Origin: Boswellia sacra
Lineage: Eukaryota > Streptophyta > Magnoliopsida > Sapindales > Burseraceae
NCBI GenBank assembly: GCA_013180625.2
Contig: SNVD02014564.1
Coordinates: forward strand, 26,886-90,885
DNA: 64,000 nt
Direction of reading: 5' to 3'
In this document: piece by piece, positions 1 through 12,026 of the stretch
How the letters are laid out: the number at the start of each line of letters is the position of its first letter
How positions within the stretch are numbered: the stretch's first letter is position 1
Translations under genes and position numbers: made by a program
The notes under the pieces: generated by a model
Databases searched by the model: none
Told to the model about the DNA's origin: nothing
The model's input: the letters and a program-made list of their open reading frames with translations, nothing else

Positions 1-17
1 CATAACAGAAGGTTGAT

Positions 18-20
<3 letters not shown>

Positions 21-55
<35 letters not shown>

Positions 56-58
56 AGA
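21..58. repeat. (CA)n microsatellite running into GA
   Basis: Sixteen uninterrupted CA units are followed by a short GA tract. It is a plain dinucleotide repeat near the left edge, with no gene nearby. Confidence 0.95.
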
Positions 59-137
59 CATAGAGATATATTTTATGTTGATGAGTATTTTTATCTAAAT
101 ATTTTATTTTATAAAGCTTTAAAGTTTTAAAACTTTT

Positions 138-707
138 TGTGGGGGATAGTTGGAGATAACAAGTTTAAAACTCATATTTTATATTATGAGTTACAAATTT
201 TAATATGAGATTAATTTCAAGAGTTACAAATACAATAAAAATGTGAGTTGCAAAACTTATTATTTGTAAGTAACAATTTTTATTACGAACTTTATGGCAT
301 AGAAATACAAGAATTAATTTGTAAGTTACCTAAGTTAGGAGACTACTGTATAAGAGATTCTCAAGGTACTAACACAATAACAATATAATTGAGTGTTTTC
401 TCTTTGTTTTTGAGCAATCACGATATATGAAGATAGGTTATTTTCTCTAGTGATCATGCTCGTCAAGATGATCGGCTGTGAGCATTGAGTTGTATCTTTG
501 AGCCCTTGAGTACTAACATTACTCGTACGAGGGTATGACTCCTTGGCTTTAGGACAATGTCTTTATCATGCCGCCCAAGAGTTCAAACCTTGGATTTCTT
601 ATCTCTCTTCTACTTTTATGTGTTCTTTAATTTTCCTTATTATTTTTTGTATAATATAATTGATATTTGTTTTATTATATTTTGATTTATTATAAATATT
701 CCTAACA
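138..707 (-). mobile_element. Possible Copia-type LTR fragment (minus strand)
   Basis: Read on the minus strand, the stretch opens with TGTTAGGAATATTT just after a short purine-rich run and closes with ...CCCACA, so it has the TG...CA borders of an LTR. A GC-richer central block (430-600) contains a sentence-like stretch typical of Copia LTR leaders. The flanking 5-mers (CTTTT and ATCCC) do not match, so it is not a clean solo LTR. The borders are inferred from end motifs only. A tRNA-like SINE (a B-box-like GAGTTCAAACC lies near 570) is the alternative. The following 708-1045 holds no recognisable gene. Confidence 0.33.
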
Positions 708-1045
708 ATCCCATCATCTTAAAAAAAATGATCTAGTAAGTCAAAATCAACTTGAAAATGCACCCAAGTTATTCCATTCCTTTACAAAAACTTAATTTTA
801 ACTCGAGGTTTTTATGCTTTGACCATAGAGAGGGGAAATTCCTTAGATATAAAGAATAGATATATGAAGAAGTAAATATTGCATTTTCAAAATCACAATG
901 TAGTAAGAAAAATGGAAATTAAATCATCTTTCCTAATTTGTATACTTTTGTTTACAATTTTATCCTCCTAAAACTAAAAAATAAGGGTTGAATATTTGAG
1001 TGGGCAGGGTAAAAATTCAAATAGCACCACTCCTATTTAATTTAA

Positions 1046-1857
1046 GGGTCAATTTCACAAACCTTCTCAGAAGTTTTCCAAAATCCCACATGATTACCTC
1101 TAGTTTTGAAAATTTTAGAGATACCTTTCTCCGTCAATGACCGTTAAAATACTTTGTTAATATGTGTATAATGTCCACTTTACCCTAGCAATGATCTATG
1201 CTTTTGAAGTCCCCATGTGAATGTCTTGTCTTTCACCACATTACATCTTGTTGTTTTTGAGAATTGTCTCTCGTAACTTTTTGTTATTCTATTATAATAC
1301 AAAAATATTATCTCTTTGCACTTCAGGTGAAATATTCACTCATTTTCGTTCTTATTTCTTTATTCTAACTTGTCTTGCCATTTTCCTTCCTCTTTTCTTT
1401 TGTTCCTGGGAAAAAATTTGTTGAAGCAAGATGATTACCGACAAGATAATGAATAACGATGTAGGTGGAGAAAGAAAATCAAAATACAACTAGGTGGGTT
1501 GCAGAATGGGGAAAGTTAGACTGGGTATAGTAATTAAGAGAATGGGTAAAGATGGAAAGAGTTGAATAGTTAGAGAGAGAATTTTGAGGATGTGGATGGA
1601 AATGAAAAAAAAAAGAAGTAAATATAACCGAGGTGTGTTTGCCCTAATAAGAAATATAACTATATTGACTTTGGACGTTGGAAATATTTTTTATTTTACT
1701 ACTCTTCGTTTTTTATTTTTTGGACTATTTTACCATCATCGGGTTATAAGCTTTGTAATTGTCATTGATAGAGAGGAGGTATATCAGGGATTTTCAGACC
1801 TAAAGGTGGTCATGTAGTATTTTAGCAAAACTCGGGGGAGGTTTGTAGAATTAACCC
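1046..1857. mobile_element. Mutator-like non-autonomous TIR element (copy A)
   Basis: The two ends are imperfect inverted repeats about 75 bp long. The left begins GGGTCAATTTCACAAACC, and the right, read in reverse complement, begins GGGTTAATTCTACAAACC. The flanking 9-mers TTAATTTAA (1037-1045) and TAAGTTTAA (1858-1866) agree at 7 of 9 positions, the target-site size of Mutator-like elements. The 812-bp body has only short chance ORFs and no transposase. A second member of the family lies at 50807-51473. From 1858 to 2202 nothing else is recognisable. Confidence 0.75.
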
Positions 1858-2202
1858 TAAGTTTAATTAACAAAATGTCAGGTTTAACATGGGCCAAGGC
1901 CCAAACGCATGTTTTGGGCCAAGTAGGTGACAATTCTATCATGTTCGCGGTGATGTTCTCTTTTCATTCCCTCTCGGTTCTTGAAAGGACTGAAAAGTGA
2001 AAGCTATCAGGGGTAAGGAAGCATAAATAGACTTGATTCAATAGCAGATCATGATACATTATAAAGAGGTACCAATCTTACTATAGAAACTCAAAGCAGG
2101 CTATAAGTTGCAATGCAGCTAATATGTTTGCATTTTGATGTGATTAGAGTACTCATATCATATATATACATATATTCTTCACTCTCACTTCATGTTTTCT
2201 AG

Positions 2203-3956
2203 GAAAAAGATGCAAAGAAGGAAGCTTTTAAGAAGTATTTAGATTCTAATGGCGTTTTTTATGCTCTCACCAAAGGTTCTTACTCTTTTTCACCCCTCAC
2301 TTAGTTCTCGTTTTTCTCAATGTTTTATTTATTTTAAATCCAGTAAAGTTAAATTTTTTATGTACTTTTGGTGGCATTTTATGAGCAAAATGACGAGCCT
2401 TCATCTGCCCTTGAGTAAGTTCATTCTAAATCTCTTTTGCTCTTTGAAACAGGGTTACCTAATTGTTTTTAAAAATTAACTTCTTTTTTTTCTTTGGTGG
2501 GCAGGTTCATTCAACAGAAATTAGGAGGTCCTGTGTGTCTGAATATGAAAAGCTACAAGCTGAATTGTCAGATTTGCAGATGAAATATAATGAACTATGT
2601 GCTGCTCACCAAGAAACTTGTAAAGAGGTGCCATTTGATTTTCTAATTTGTCCTTAATTTTGCTTATACTATCAACAAAGTTCATGTGTCTTTCTCCTAA
2701 GATTATTACTTAGAATTGCTGGATCAATGTTTTCGTCTAATTTGACATATTTCTGTTAAATGGGCTCCATATATCTATGGTTTGTATTTTGTGTTTGTCG
2801 TTTGATTGAAAATAATAATAACAATAACCATAATAATAGAATAAGATGGAATTAGACTCGATTTGAGTTTAGATTTAATGAGTTTTGGGACATGGAGCAC
2901 ATATCTGAGTTAGATTGCTTGTATGATATGAATGCATCATACCTATATGATGCATGCATTTCATTTTTGTGCTGCTTTTGATTTTGTAAAATCTTACTAC
3001 CTGTCTTGCTTTCTCTTTTGTAGTGAGCATGCCCACACCATCTAATTTTATTTTGATCCTATGTCCTCCCTAAATTACAAAATTCTTTGACATGCTTGTC
3101 CATTTGTACTTGTTAGTTATGTGAAAAGCAGAGGTTGTCCAACATTCGTGCGCAACATATAATGTATTTTGCTAGAATTGAATTGAAACCATGTAAAAGA
3201 TTAATTTTAGTAGAATTGTAACTTTTTTCCCTTAATCAATTTTCAGTTGTTCTTAGAAAACTTTTAGCATTTTAACCACAACAATATTTACTTTCTATAG
3301 TGTAGTAGATTTTACCATAATAGATGAAATTTTGTACAAAAATTAGCATTTTGAATGGATGTAACTGTTTACCTTTGTTGATATAAGTTGAACAATAGAA
3401 TTTCAGATATACTTTGATCATTTGAATTATATATTTTGTTTTCTAGTAGGCTTTACCATGTCATGGCAAGAGACAAAAGAAATGGTTGTACAAATTTCTA
3501 GAGTTATTTTTGACATGATGATAATTTGCATTCTTGTTTAGTGACATTAAGTACAATAAATTGATTTCCAATGATGTCTTCAATTCTCAAATAAATCTCG
3601 GTAGTTGCAAGAGGAGACATACCATCTCATATCAAGTCATCCAACTTTCTCAATATCATATCCCATTCCATTATAATTTGCAATTTATTCTTCCTTAATT
3701 GTTCTAAATAGTAGTATCGTAATCTAGTTGTTGTTATTTTATGAGTAACACTTCAGTCTATTGTTTTTTAAGCTCCAAGATCCCTCTACTGTAGGGTTTT
3801 GCTTCTTCTGGGGAATCTGGTAGTTTTCTAGGAAAACTAACATAATTAATGTTTTCTAACTATGTTTTGTTGCAGCTAAAGGAATTTAAGAATTCTTATA
3901 ACATGACTTCCGCAAAAGAAACTACTGAGGGGGAGGCACAAAAGGATGAGCTCTGA
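2203..3956 (+). pseudogene. c-Myc-binding-protein-like (MYCBP/AMY-1 family) pseudogene
   Basis: Four exon-like blocks spell the small plant MYCBP homologue. They are 2203-2275 (ends ...NGVFYALTK), 2363-2414 (VLVAFYEQNDEPSSALE), 2505-2627 (FIQQKLGGP, then VSEYEKLQAELSDLQMKYNE, then the AAHQET motif) and 3876-3956 (LKEFKNSYN to the stop). The blocks join in the right phase with normal GT donors. Two lesions stand out. The acceptor before the second block reads ATG instead of an AG (2361-2362). One base is missing after GGP (near 2533), so the coiled-coil half is out of frame with the N-terminal half. No initiating exon was found upstream. The family's usual length is about 100-115 residues and it is rich in coiled coil. 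The C-terminus happens to read KDEL, which for a cytosolic/nuclear family probably means nothing. A sequencing error could explain one lesion but not both, so decay after duplication is the likely reading. Confidence 0.75.
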
Positions 3957-4633
3957 AGGTGCTGTGAGCTCATGCAATACCCAAGACAAGATCTCAAATC
4001 CTTAACAATGATGAGAGTCTTGATTCACTAAGAGGAATCATCGCTCCCCAAAGTTGTACTTATGGTATGTTAACTAATATTATTTAAACTCGTGTTTCTA
4101 TATCTTTTTTCGACAAATTTGATGAAATATTAGTTGAATTTAAACTCTAGCATTTGCCATTACTATTTACTCTTAGTGGATATATGCACGAATTATATGT
4201 CCCTGAACCCTTTAATCACACAAAACAATTAACTAAGGGGAAAAACAAGAGTCTTTGAGAAAAGATAACATATTTATAATAAATGCATTTGCTTCTCGCT
4301 ATGGATAGTATATTTATTGTCAAGATAGGAAAGTCCCAAATATTGTAGTAAAAAAAAATTGAGAAATGTTGTTTCAGAGGTATTACACAAAAATGATAAT
4401 ATCTACTATGCATATCTATCCATTATTGATTGCAATACTACGTCTTGTCTGCATTGAGTGTTATGCTACAAGAACATAGTAAAAAGGGTAACAAAAACAA
4501 CAATTGTGCAAATCAAAGCCTACAAGTCAATTTGAAGAACAATATTATATGTACACAAACCAACTTTTGTCAATATAAGTATCATATACAACTAGTAAAC
4601 AACATCAAAGTTACATAGAAACATGGTACATTC

Positions 4634-4783
4634 AACTTGTAAAATAGAATCTTAGACTTTTTCCAACATTAAATGTAGGACTTGCATAATGGAAGTTCTA
4701 ACAAAACATTCCAAGTTGTAAAATAGAATCTTAGACTTTACATTAAATGTAGGACTTGCACAATGCAAGTTGCAACACAAACA
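4634..4783. repeat. Tandem duplication, about 78-bp unit, two copies
   Basis: Two adjacent copies begin near 4634 and 4712. Each contains TTGTAAAATAGAATCTTAGA followed by AAATGTAGGACTTGCA. They differ by a few substitutions and one short indel. The surrounding 3957-4933 is AT-rich and shows no gene. Confidence 0.8.
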
Positions 4784-4939
4784 TTACAATATTATAGGTT
4801 TCACGAGATATGATATCCTGGTATGAAATGTAGTCATCATTCAGGAAAACTACCTTTAATAGTTTTAAGAAGAATGATTAATGGCAAAAGAGTGAAGAGC
4901 CAAAAATGAAATAGATGACAAATTTTGATGGTGATTAGG

Positions 4940-5107
4940 TCTATATATGCTTACAGCAATTGCTGATACAACAAGGCTGATGCAGCAAGGCTTGATCGCT
5001 CTCTCGAATCTTTGAGATAATACTTCCCTAAAATAAAGAAACATAACATAGTACCATAGTGGAGGAAACACAAACCCCAGAACAAACCTATTACTAGATT
5101 CAATCAT
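4940..5107 (-). pseudogene. Fragment of a ribosomal-protein-L18ae-like membrane protein gene
   Basis: On the minus strand one frame reads FVLGFVFPPLWYYVMFLYF, then after a one-base slip (near 5030) the next frame reads GKYYLKDSRERSSLAASAL. Together these resemble the C-terminal membrane segment and the conserved PRERxGLAASA stretch of the plant 'ribosomal protein L18ae family', small membrane proteins that are not ribosomal subunits. No other exon was found on either side, and a stop soon follows. The family assignment is from memory of the motif. A single exon with a frameshift and no neighbours indicates a dead fragment. Confidence 0.45.
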
Positions 5108-5110
5108 ACT

Positions 5111-6766
5111 CTGAGAAACTGTAGATTAAGGAAAACTATAGATAAAGGATTACATTTTACAAAACTGAAACCATTGTTGAGGTAATATATCAAAAAGTCA
5201 CGAGAACCATCCAATGCCACAACCAAAGCATGAAAGAGGCTTGTCACAAAACCCAGTTGAGTATTCAACATTTCTGGGACATCCTTCTATCCTCAACAAA
5301 GAGAAATCACCTTCATCAACAACTCAAGTTGCACCACCATCTCCTTCTTGCCATCAACCCCACCTACAAAAAATACATTCAACATTCAGACAGAAATGCT
5401 CTTCAATCACCGACCAAAAAAGACTCGAAGTTTCCTAGAAAAGTTGTTAATTTACATGAAAATTAAATCAAATAAATCTTGGAAAGAAAAGCAAGAAAAA
5501 CATATAATTTTACATCTTTAATTGGACAGTTATAGATATGTTAACACAAAGTTGTGGTGACAAGTAAATTAATTCCATGATGGGAATGACATTGTTTCTC
5601 CCCTATTGAGAGTTAAAAGAGAGAAGAGATAGAGAGACATTCGAGGGGACTCTTTCATTTTTGTTTTGAAAATAAACAATTCCTTCTTTTAAGCTGAAAT
5701 AAATGTCACTACTCTTTTGGATTTTATCTTTGCTTTTATATTACTCAATAAAAAAAAATTTAAGTTAACATTCAAAACTTCTTTTCATTATTTTATAAAT
5801 ATTTTGAAGTAGTCAAGAGAATTTTTTTTATTTTATTCCAAATTTTAAAGCATATTTAGTTTATTTTAAATATCCTAGCTTGATAGGATAATTGAAAATT
5901 ACAAAGAATAATAAGTTTTAAGGCTTGTTTTTTAGTTTAATAACCATATTTTGAAAATTGAGATACATGTTAAGTTGAATACAAATACCAAAGAATTCCC
6001 CAAGTGCAATGTAATATTTAACATCTCAATAGGTTGTCTAATAAGCATATAGCATTTTCGATAACTTGATAAATACTAGTTAATATAATGATATGTATTG
6101 TTAACTCTGACACTTAGTTAAACAATAAAAGAAAATGGAATTTGATTATTTCTTAAAACAATCCTTAAGAATTGGTTATTTTCACAATTTTTAAGATGAT
6201 TATCATTTCTTAAATTAATTGATATGTATTATACATATCAATTTATACATTAACACACATAACATTATATGTTGACTAATATGTCTGATATATCTCTTAT
6301 ATTGTATTATATGTGTATTTTATGTTAAGACATCGTTTCTTCACTGCATGTTAGAAAATTAGATAGGATAAATAAATAAATAAATTGAGACAAATGCTAG
6401 GGTGGTAATTAACATGACAATGATAATATTAATTAATCATATTATCCAATCATCTTGATGTTAAATAAATTATTTTATTATTTTAGACAAAAACTTAGAT
6501 ATTAAATTTTATAAGATAAGTTTTATTTATTTTTATCGAAGATTTAATTCATCATAGCAGAAAATCATATGAAGGGCTTTTATAAAAATTCTAGTAGAAC
6601 AAAAAAATGAAAGGTGTATTTTTTTACTATAAATTTTGCATTATAATTTTTAAAAGAACTTGAAAAATAAATTTGAGTTTTGTTGTTTAAGTAAAATAAT
6701 TAGATATTTATTTAAAGCGTATAAGTTAAGTAATGAATTTCAAAACTGATATTTAAATTTGAAATA
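5111..6766. other. AT-rich intergenic stretch, nothing recognised
   Basis: Two overlapping ORFs around 5214-5466 lack any family resemblance and start in low-information sequence. The remainder is AT-rich with A- and T-runs. No RNA gene, TIR pair or coding signal was seen. Confidence 0.6.
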
Positions 6767-6771
6767 CATTT

Positions 6772-7688
6772 TGTTGGTGTCTTACGTGGCATCTTATATG
6801 CATGCATTGTAGTGATTAATTGTCATCATGTGATAAAATCATTAAATATAGATATTTTTCTAATCTCATTTATATTATTTTGTATTGGAAGAATTTTAAC
6901 TAGAAATAATAAGTTTGGATTTGGTATTCAAGTTGAATAGGAAGTATTAGATTCATATTGAATATCTCTCATTACATTATGATATTATTCTAGTATCCTA
7001 GTACATGTAGGAGTATATTTAATTAGTGTCCTAATTTACCTAGGAGTTTATTTATATCACTTCCTACATTATTAATCATTATCCTATTCTTACCAATTGA
7101 GTTTGATTGAGATTCTACAGGATATTGATGGGAAGGGTAACTAAATTTCACATTATATATATAATGTTATTTCATAAAACTTGTATGTAAGTGTGTTACC
7201 GCATTTCAAGATATTGAGAAGAGCTTCAACGCCAAAATTTAAATGTGCCTTCGATTATGTTTTATGAGAGTTTTATTCATGTGTGAGAGGTAGTGATTAT
7301 GCATGAATTTTTTTATATTTGTTTGAGTTAATATTCACTCGAGAGAACTTGCGAGTTGAGTGTTTATGTAATTCAGTGTCAAATATCGTTATTATGTGTT
7401 ACTTAACAGTGTATCGCTAAATTATCAGCAACAGACAGTGGGTAGTGTCACTAGAGTTGAAAATCTTGTTGGAATTTTATTTTACAAAGATTAGATCGGT
7501 ATGTGAGAGTGAGTCAGCACTATAAATGCATTTAAAGATTATACAAACAAGAACTTAGTGAATCACAGCTTTAAGTTGTCCGTGGACGTAGGTTTTTATA
7601 ATCGAACTATGTAAATCCTCCAATGCCATTTTATATTACAGTTTGTTGTTACATTATGTATAACTAATACATACTTTCAGATTTCATA
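6772..7688 (+). repeat. 5' LTR of the Copia element
   Basis: It starts TGTTGGTGTCTTACGTGG and ends ...TTTCATA. The terminal CA has become TA relative to the 3' LTR. It is clearly homologous along its whole length to 10669-11574, with many substitutions and a few indels, so the insertion is old. Confidence 0.9.
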
Positions 7689-7690
7689 AT

Positions 7691-7702
7691 TGGTATCAGA
7701 GC
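7691..7702 (+). promoter_or_regulatory. tRNA-Met primer-binding site of the Copia element
   Basis: TGGTATCAGAGC is the standard plant Copia minus-strand primer site. It lies two bases after the LTR end. Confidence 0.9.
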
Positions 7703-7789
7703 AGTTCACTGACATACAAGTGAAGATCGATCACATTGATTTGAAGGCATGGATTTCATATGAATTGGAGGATCTGGAACACAACCACT

Positions 7790-9460
7790 AATTCTTGAAG
7801 ATGCTAATTATGCTTATTGGAAGGTACAAATGATTATATACGTCAAATCACTTGATAGTAGAGCATGGGCTAGTGTTACAAGAGGTTGGACACCACCAAC
7901 GCAAATGAATACATTTGGAGTTATAGAGCCAAAAAGTGAAAGGGAATGGATTGATGAAGAGCACAAACATTCTAATTGGAATTCTAGGGCACTCAATGCA
8001 ATTTTTTGGGTCTGTTGATCTCCAAAACTTTGGTCAAATCTCTCCATGCACAGTGGCAAAAGATGCATGAGAAATTCTTCAAGTAAAACATAAAGGTACA
8101 ACTTCTGTTAAATAATCAAAGTTGATTAGATTAAATTTACAATTTGAGAATTTAACAATGAGTAATGATGCATGAATCAATATCTGATTTTTATTTTAGA
8201 CTGTGTCATATTACAAATTCTGCATATATGCTTGGTAAAACTTTCACAAATACAAAAGTTGTTAGTAAAATTATCAGGACTGTTCCAGATAAATTTCAAC
8301 AAAGATTTCTGCCCTTAAAAAAATAAAGAATATAGATGAGATAAGAGTTGAAGAACTGGTTGGAATCCTTCAGAACTTTGAGTTGAATCAGAACACAAGA
8401 AAGCAAAAACCGAAAAGTATTGCATTCACAGCCAAGCCGAAAAGTAAATGATGAAGATGGTAGAGAGTTTGATGATTCTAATGATGAACGGATTACTTAT
8501 TTGACAAAAAATTTTGTCAAATTCATGAAGAAAAACTTTGAGAAAAAGAATCAAGGAAAGACATCAAACTCTGGCAATGATAAGTTCAGAAAGCTCAACA
8601 ACGAAACTAACAAGAAGGATCAAAGGCAACCTGATAGAGAATGTCAAATCTAATGCTATGAGTGTTCTGGATATGGGCATATTCAATCAGAACGTGAAAA
8701 TCTCAAAAAGAAGAAGAATAAAAGAATGTCAACTTCATGGAATGATGATTTAGAGATCAATTTAGCTGACCAAGCATGCATTAACAACTTGGTTGCATTC
8801 AAAGCATCTACAACTGATAAGGGAAATACTATTATGTCTAACATAATAGACCAATGTAGAATTGGCGATGGAGATTCAGATGCAGAAATTGATCCTAAAT
8901 TTTATGAGGAGTTGCAAGAAACCTATAAATATACTCTATGTTGAATTGGTAGAATCAGAAAAAGCTGATCAAGTCTTTGAAAAGAGAACAATAAATGCTG
9001 AAATGTGAAAAAGCCTCTACATATGAAAGAATCATAAAACTAGAAACTATTGTGACAGTAGACAGAATGTATCCAAAAACTTACTACAGAATTGGATAAA
9101 GTAAACAAGTGCATTAACCAGCTCAAGATAGGCTCAGCAAAGCTTGATCAGATTCTGAGTTTAGGCCATGACAACTCCATCAAAAATGGTCTGGGGTATG
9201 ATGAAAAGAATGACCTTCAACATCAAAATTTGTGTTTGTTAAAGCTTTAAATTTTGTTAACACTTTTAACTCAAACTTTAAAGATATGACTGATTTTGCT
9301 TCCCCAACGAGTTGTTTCAATTTAAATCCAGAAAAGGTAAGGAAATTTGTTTCTACTTGCTATTTTTGTGGCGTTTGAGGTCATATTAGACCTAGGTGCT
9401 ATAAATTACAAAATTTGTTAAAGAAGAGGCAAGTCAGTTTAGACAGTCATATAAGATACG
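7790..9460 (+). pseudogene. Copia gag remnants with two zinc-knuckle-like motifs
   Basis: A conserved Copia gag block (YVKSLDSRAWASVTRGWTPP, from about 7836) is followed by a long basic stretch. A first knuckle-like motif lies at about 8641-8695 (C-E-C-x-G-x-G-H-I), and a second with a stop inside it at about 9357-9405 (C-x-F-C-G...GHIRPRCY). Frames change repeatedly and stops interrupt each segment. The order gag, knuckle, second knuckle is typical of Copia gag-pol of the Sirevirus type, but the lineage is not certain. No active protein can be made. Confidence 0.75.
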
Positions 9461-9599
9461 ACAAGTTTGGGTTAAGAAACATGATACTCACTGCAAAGTT
9501 GCTACACTTAATGTTTCTTCTAATGATGATTTTGTTTGTTTAAAACATGTGACAGGAAATGAAAGAAAAATTTTAGTCGAACAAATGATGATAAAAAGT

Positions 9600-9750
9600 G
9601 TTGTTTAGAAATTTATTGAATCAAAGATTATCTGCATTGGACATGTTTCATCTAAGAATCAAATAGTTGACCTATTTACACAAGTACTAAGATGCATTGA
9701 GATTTGAAAAACTGAGAAAGGATATTGGCATTTGTCAGTTACTTGAATAA
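9600..9750 (+). pseudogene. Copia RNase H C-terminal remnant
   Basis: Frames here spell IGHVSSKNQIVDLFT, followed in another frame by KLRKDIGICQLLE. This is the conserved C-terminal tail of Copia RNase H that precedes the pol stop. Stops and a frameshift separate the pieces. Its presence a few hundred bases after gag shows that a large internal deletion removed protease, integrase and reverse transcriptase. Confidence 0.7.
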
Positions 9751-10668
9751 TAATAGTATTTAGTTATGTTGTTTATATTTGTAGCTTCATTAGTCTATTT
9801 ATAATTAAAGTATGCTTAAGTTGTTTTATTGGTATAATTTTGCTGGTAATTTAATGTCAAATATAGAGAGGGCTACCAGTATATCATGTGTGAAAGTCAT
9901 CCATTTAGAGTAACTTTAATGTATCATGAAAATATGTCGAGGTCGCCTACTCAAATAAAAAATGGCTACCTCATTATATATGTGAAAGCTGTTGTATTCA
10001 CTGAGAAAGTTCAATTAAGATTAACTATTGTGTGTGTAAGAAGCATGCTCAGGTTGACCATTCAATTGGATTAAGTGATAAAATAATAAAAAATTATTTA
10101 TATTTGATATTTATCAACAGCTCTGATACATGCTTGGTTATAAAAAAATTATATGATGTTCAAATATTTCTGTTATATGAATTTCAATTGTTTTCAGTTA
10201 TGTTTTGTATAACTTAAAATCAGTGTTTTATGTCTGACTCAGTTTAATTCTCTTGAATGTATTTTGACGTGTCAAAAGTATCAAGTCAGCGAAATTGATT
10301 TAAGGGGAAGTTTTTTTAATTTAATTAGTTTATTGATTTTTTTAATTTTATTTTCACATTTATGCATAAATTGAAAGGGAGAACATTTAGTTAGGGAGAG
10401 ATCTGTGTGTTATTTTCATTATCTTTTATACTTTGGCACTTATTGAGAAAACAAGAGGGAGAAGTATGGATGTCTCTGGTGTTATTTGGTTGTTACTCTA
10501 TTTTTACAGTATTTTTGTTTTTGATTTGCAAGTTGTTATTTCAGTTTTTGTTTATCATTTCAAGTTTTTTTTTGGTTTAATTTCAGTTGCATTACATGTA
10601 CTCATACTTTTTTTTTTGTTCTAAAAAACATTTGGATTTTTTCATCACAAGATGCCAAAGGGGTAGAT

Positions 10669-11574
10669 TGTTGGTGTCTCACGTGATATCATATGCACAT
10701 GTATTGCACGTGATTAATTTGTCATCATGTGATAAAAACATTAAATATGGATATTTTCTTAATCTTTTTTTTTTTTTTTTTGCATTAGAAGAATTTTAAC
10801 TAGAATAGAATAAGTTTGGATTTGGTATTCTAGTTTAATAGAAAGTATTAGATTCATATTGAATATCTCTCATTAGATTAGGGAATTATTCTAATATCCT
10901 AGATCACTTAGGAGTATATTTTATTAGTGTCCTAATTTACTTAGGATTTTATTTATATCACTTCGTATGTTATTGATCATTATTTTACTCTTACCAATTG
11001 AGTTTGATTGAGATTCTACATGATATTAATGAGAAGGGCAACTGAATTTCATATTATATATATAATGTTATTTCATATAACTTGTATGTAAGCATGTTAC
11101 TGCATTTTGAGATATTAAGAAGAGCTTCAACGCCAAAATTGAAATGTGTCTTTAATTATGTTTTATGAGAGTTTTATTGATGTATGAGAGGTAGTGATCG
11201 TTCATAAATTTTGTTTATATTTGTATGAGTTAGTATTCATTCAATTGCGAGTTAAGTGTTTATATAATTCAGTGTCAAACATTGTTATTATATATTACTT
11301 AATAGTATGTTGTTAAGTTGTCAGCAACAAAGGGTGGGAGTGTCACTAGAGTTGAAAATCTTGTTAAGATTTTGTTTTACAAAGATTAAGTCAGTGTGTG
11401 AGAGTGAGCCAACATTATTAACTATCTAAAAATTGTACAAACAAGAACTTTATTACAGCTCAAAGCTGCCCGTGGACGTATGCTTTTATTACCGAATTAC
11501 GTAAATTCTCGTATATAATCTTATATTATAGTTCACTGTTATATTGCAACTAATCCATACTTTTAGATCTCACA
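10669..11574 (+). repeat. 3' LTR of the Copia element
   Basis: It begins TGTTGGTGTCTCACGTG directly after the purine tract and ends ...GATCTCACA. It is homologous to the 5' LTR throughout, including the segment around 11470 that resembles the LTR ends at 49500 and 52470 (inverted), so the three LTR families are distantly related. Confidence 0.9.
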
Positions 11575-11579
11575 CGTTT

Positions 11580-12026
11580 AAAAATGTGTAAAACAAGAAA
11601 AAAATTTATAAAATATAAAACAAACGCATCAGAAAATTTTCCATCTTAACTGTGCTATTACAAATTTGTGAAATGTTTTCTTTACTAATGTAATAAATAT
11701 TTTTTCATTAAATATACGATTTATCATAAACAATCGTTCGTATACAAACCATAGACAAAAGAGAGGGGTCAAGGGTGAGATTTTTTCTCAAATAAGAAAA
11801 ATACCTAAAATAAATAAAAAATACCTAAAAAGTAGAAAGTCAACAATCATGGTCAAATAAGATACTGAAATACAAATCCAACGGCTGACAGTCTCCACCC
11901 CGTAAAAAAAAAAATCTCCAAAACAAAACGAAACTTAAACATTCCTTAAAAAAATAAAAAAAATAAAAAAATAAAAAATCTCTCTCTCTTTCTCGCCCAC
12001 TTTCTCTCTCTATCTAAAACCAAAAA
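11580..12026 (+). promoter_or_regulatory. Putative promoter and CT-rich leader of AHL14-like gene
   Basis: Between the Copia 3' LTR and the AHL14-like start codon lie about 450 bp. The last 50 bp before the ATG are CT-rich (CTCTCTCTCTTTCTC), a common composition of plant 5' leaders, and the ATG context is favourable (A at -3, G at +4). No clear TATA box was found. The promoter is therefore confined between a retrotransposon and the gene unless regulatory DNA lies inside the LTR. Confidence 0.45.

Larger units (their letters stand above)
6772..11574 (+). mobile_element. Deleted Ty1-copia LTR retrotransposon
   Basis: Two related LTRs (6772-7688 and 10669-11574) enclose about 3 kb. A primer-binding site matching the 3' end of initiator tRNA-Met follows the 5' LTR (TGGTATCAGAGC, 7691-7702). 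A purine-rich tract (AAAGGGG, about 10657-10663) precedes the 3' LTR. The flanks CATTT (6767-6771) and CGTTT (11575-11579) agree at 4 of 5 bases, as expected of an old target duplication. Between the LTRs are gag remnants and the last part of RNase H. Protease, integrase and most of reverse transcriptase are absent, so it cannot move by itself. About 900 bp of non-coding DNA separates the RNase H tail from the 3' LTR, a layout seen in Sirevirus-like copies. Confidence 0.9.

Noticed and set aside
3945..3956. KDEL at the C-terminus of the MYCBP-like product
   Set aside because: The family has no signal peptide and is cytosolic or nuclear, so an ER-retention meaning is unlikely.
5214..5466. Two overlapping plus-strand ORFs of 74 and 78 codons
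   Set aside because: They are Pro/Ser- and His-rich by composition, mutually exclusive in frame, and without family resemblance.
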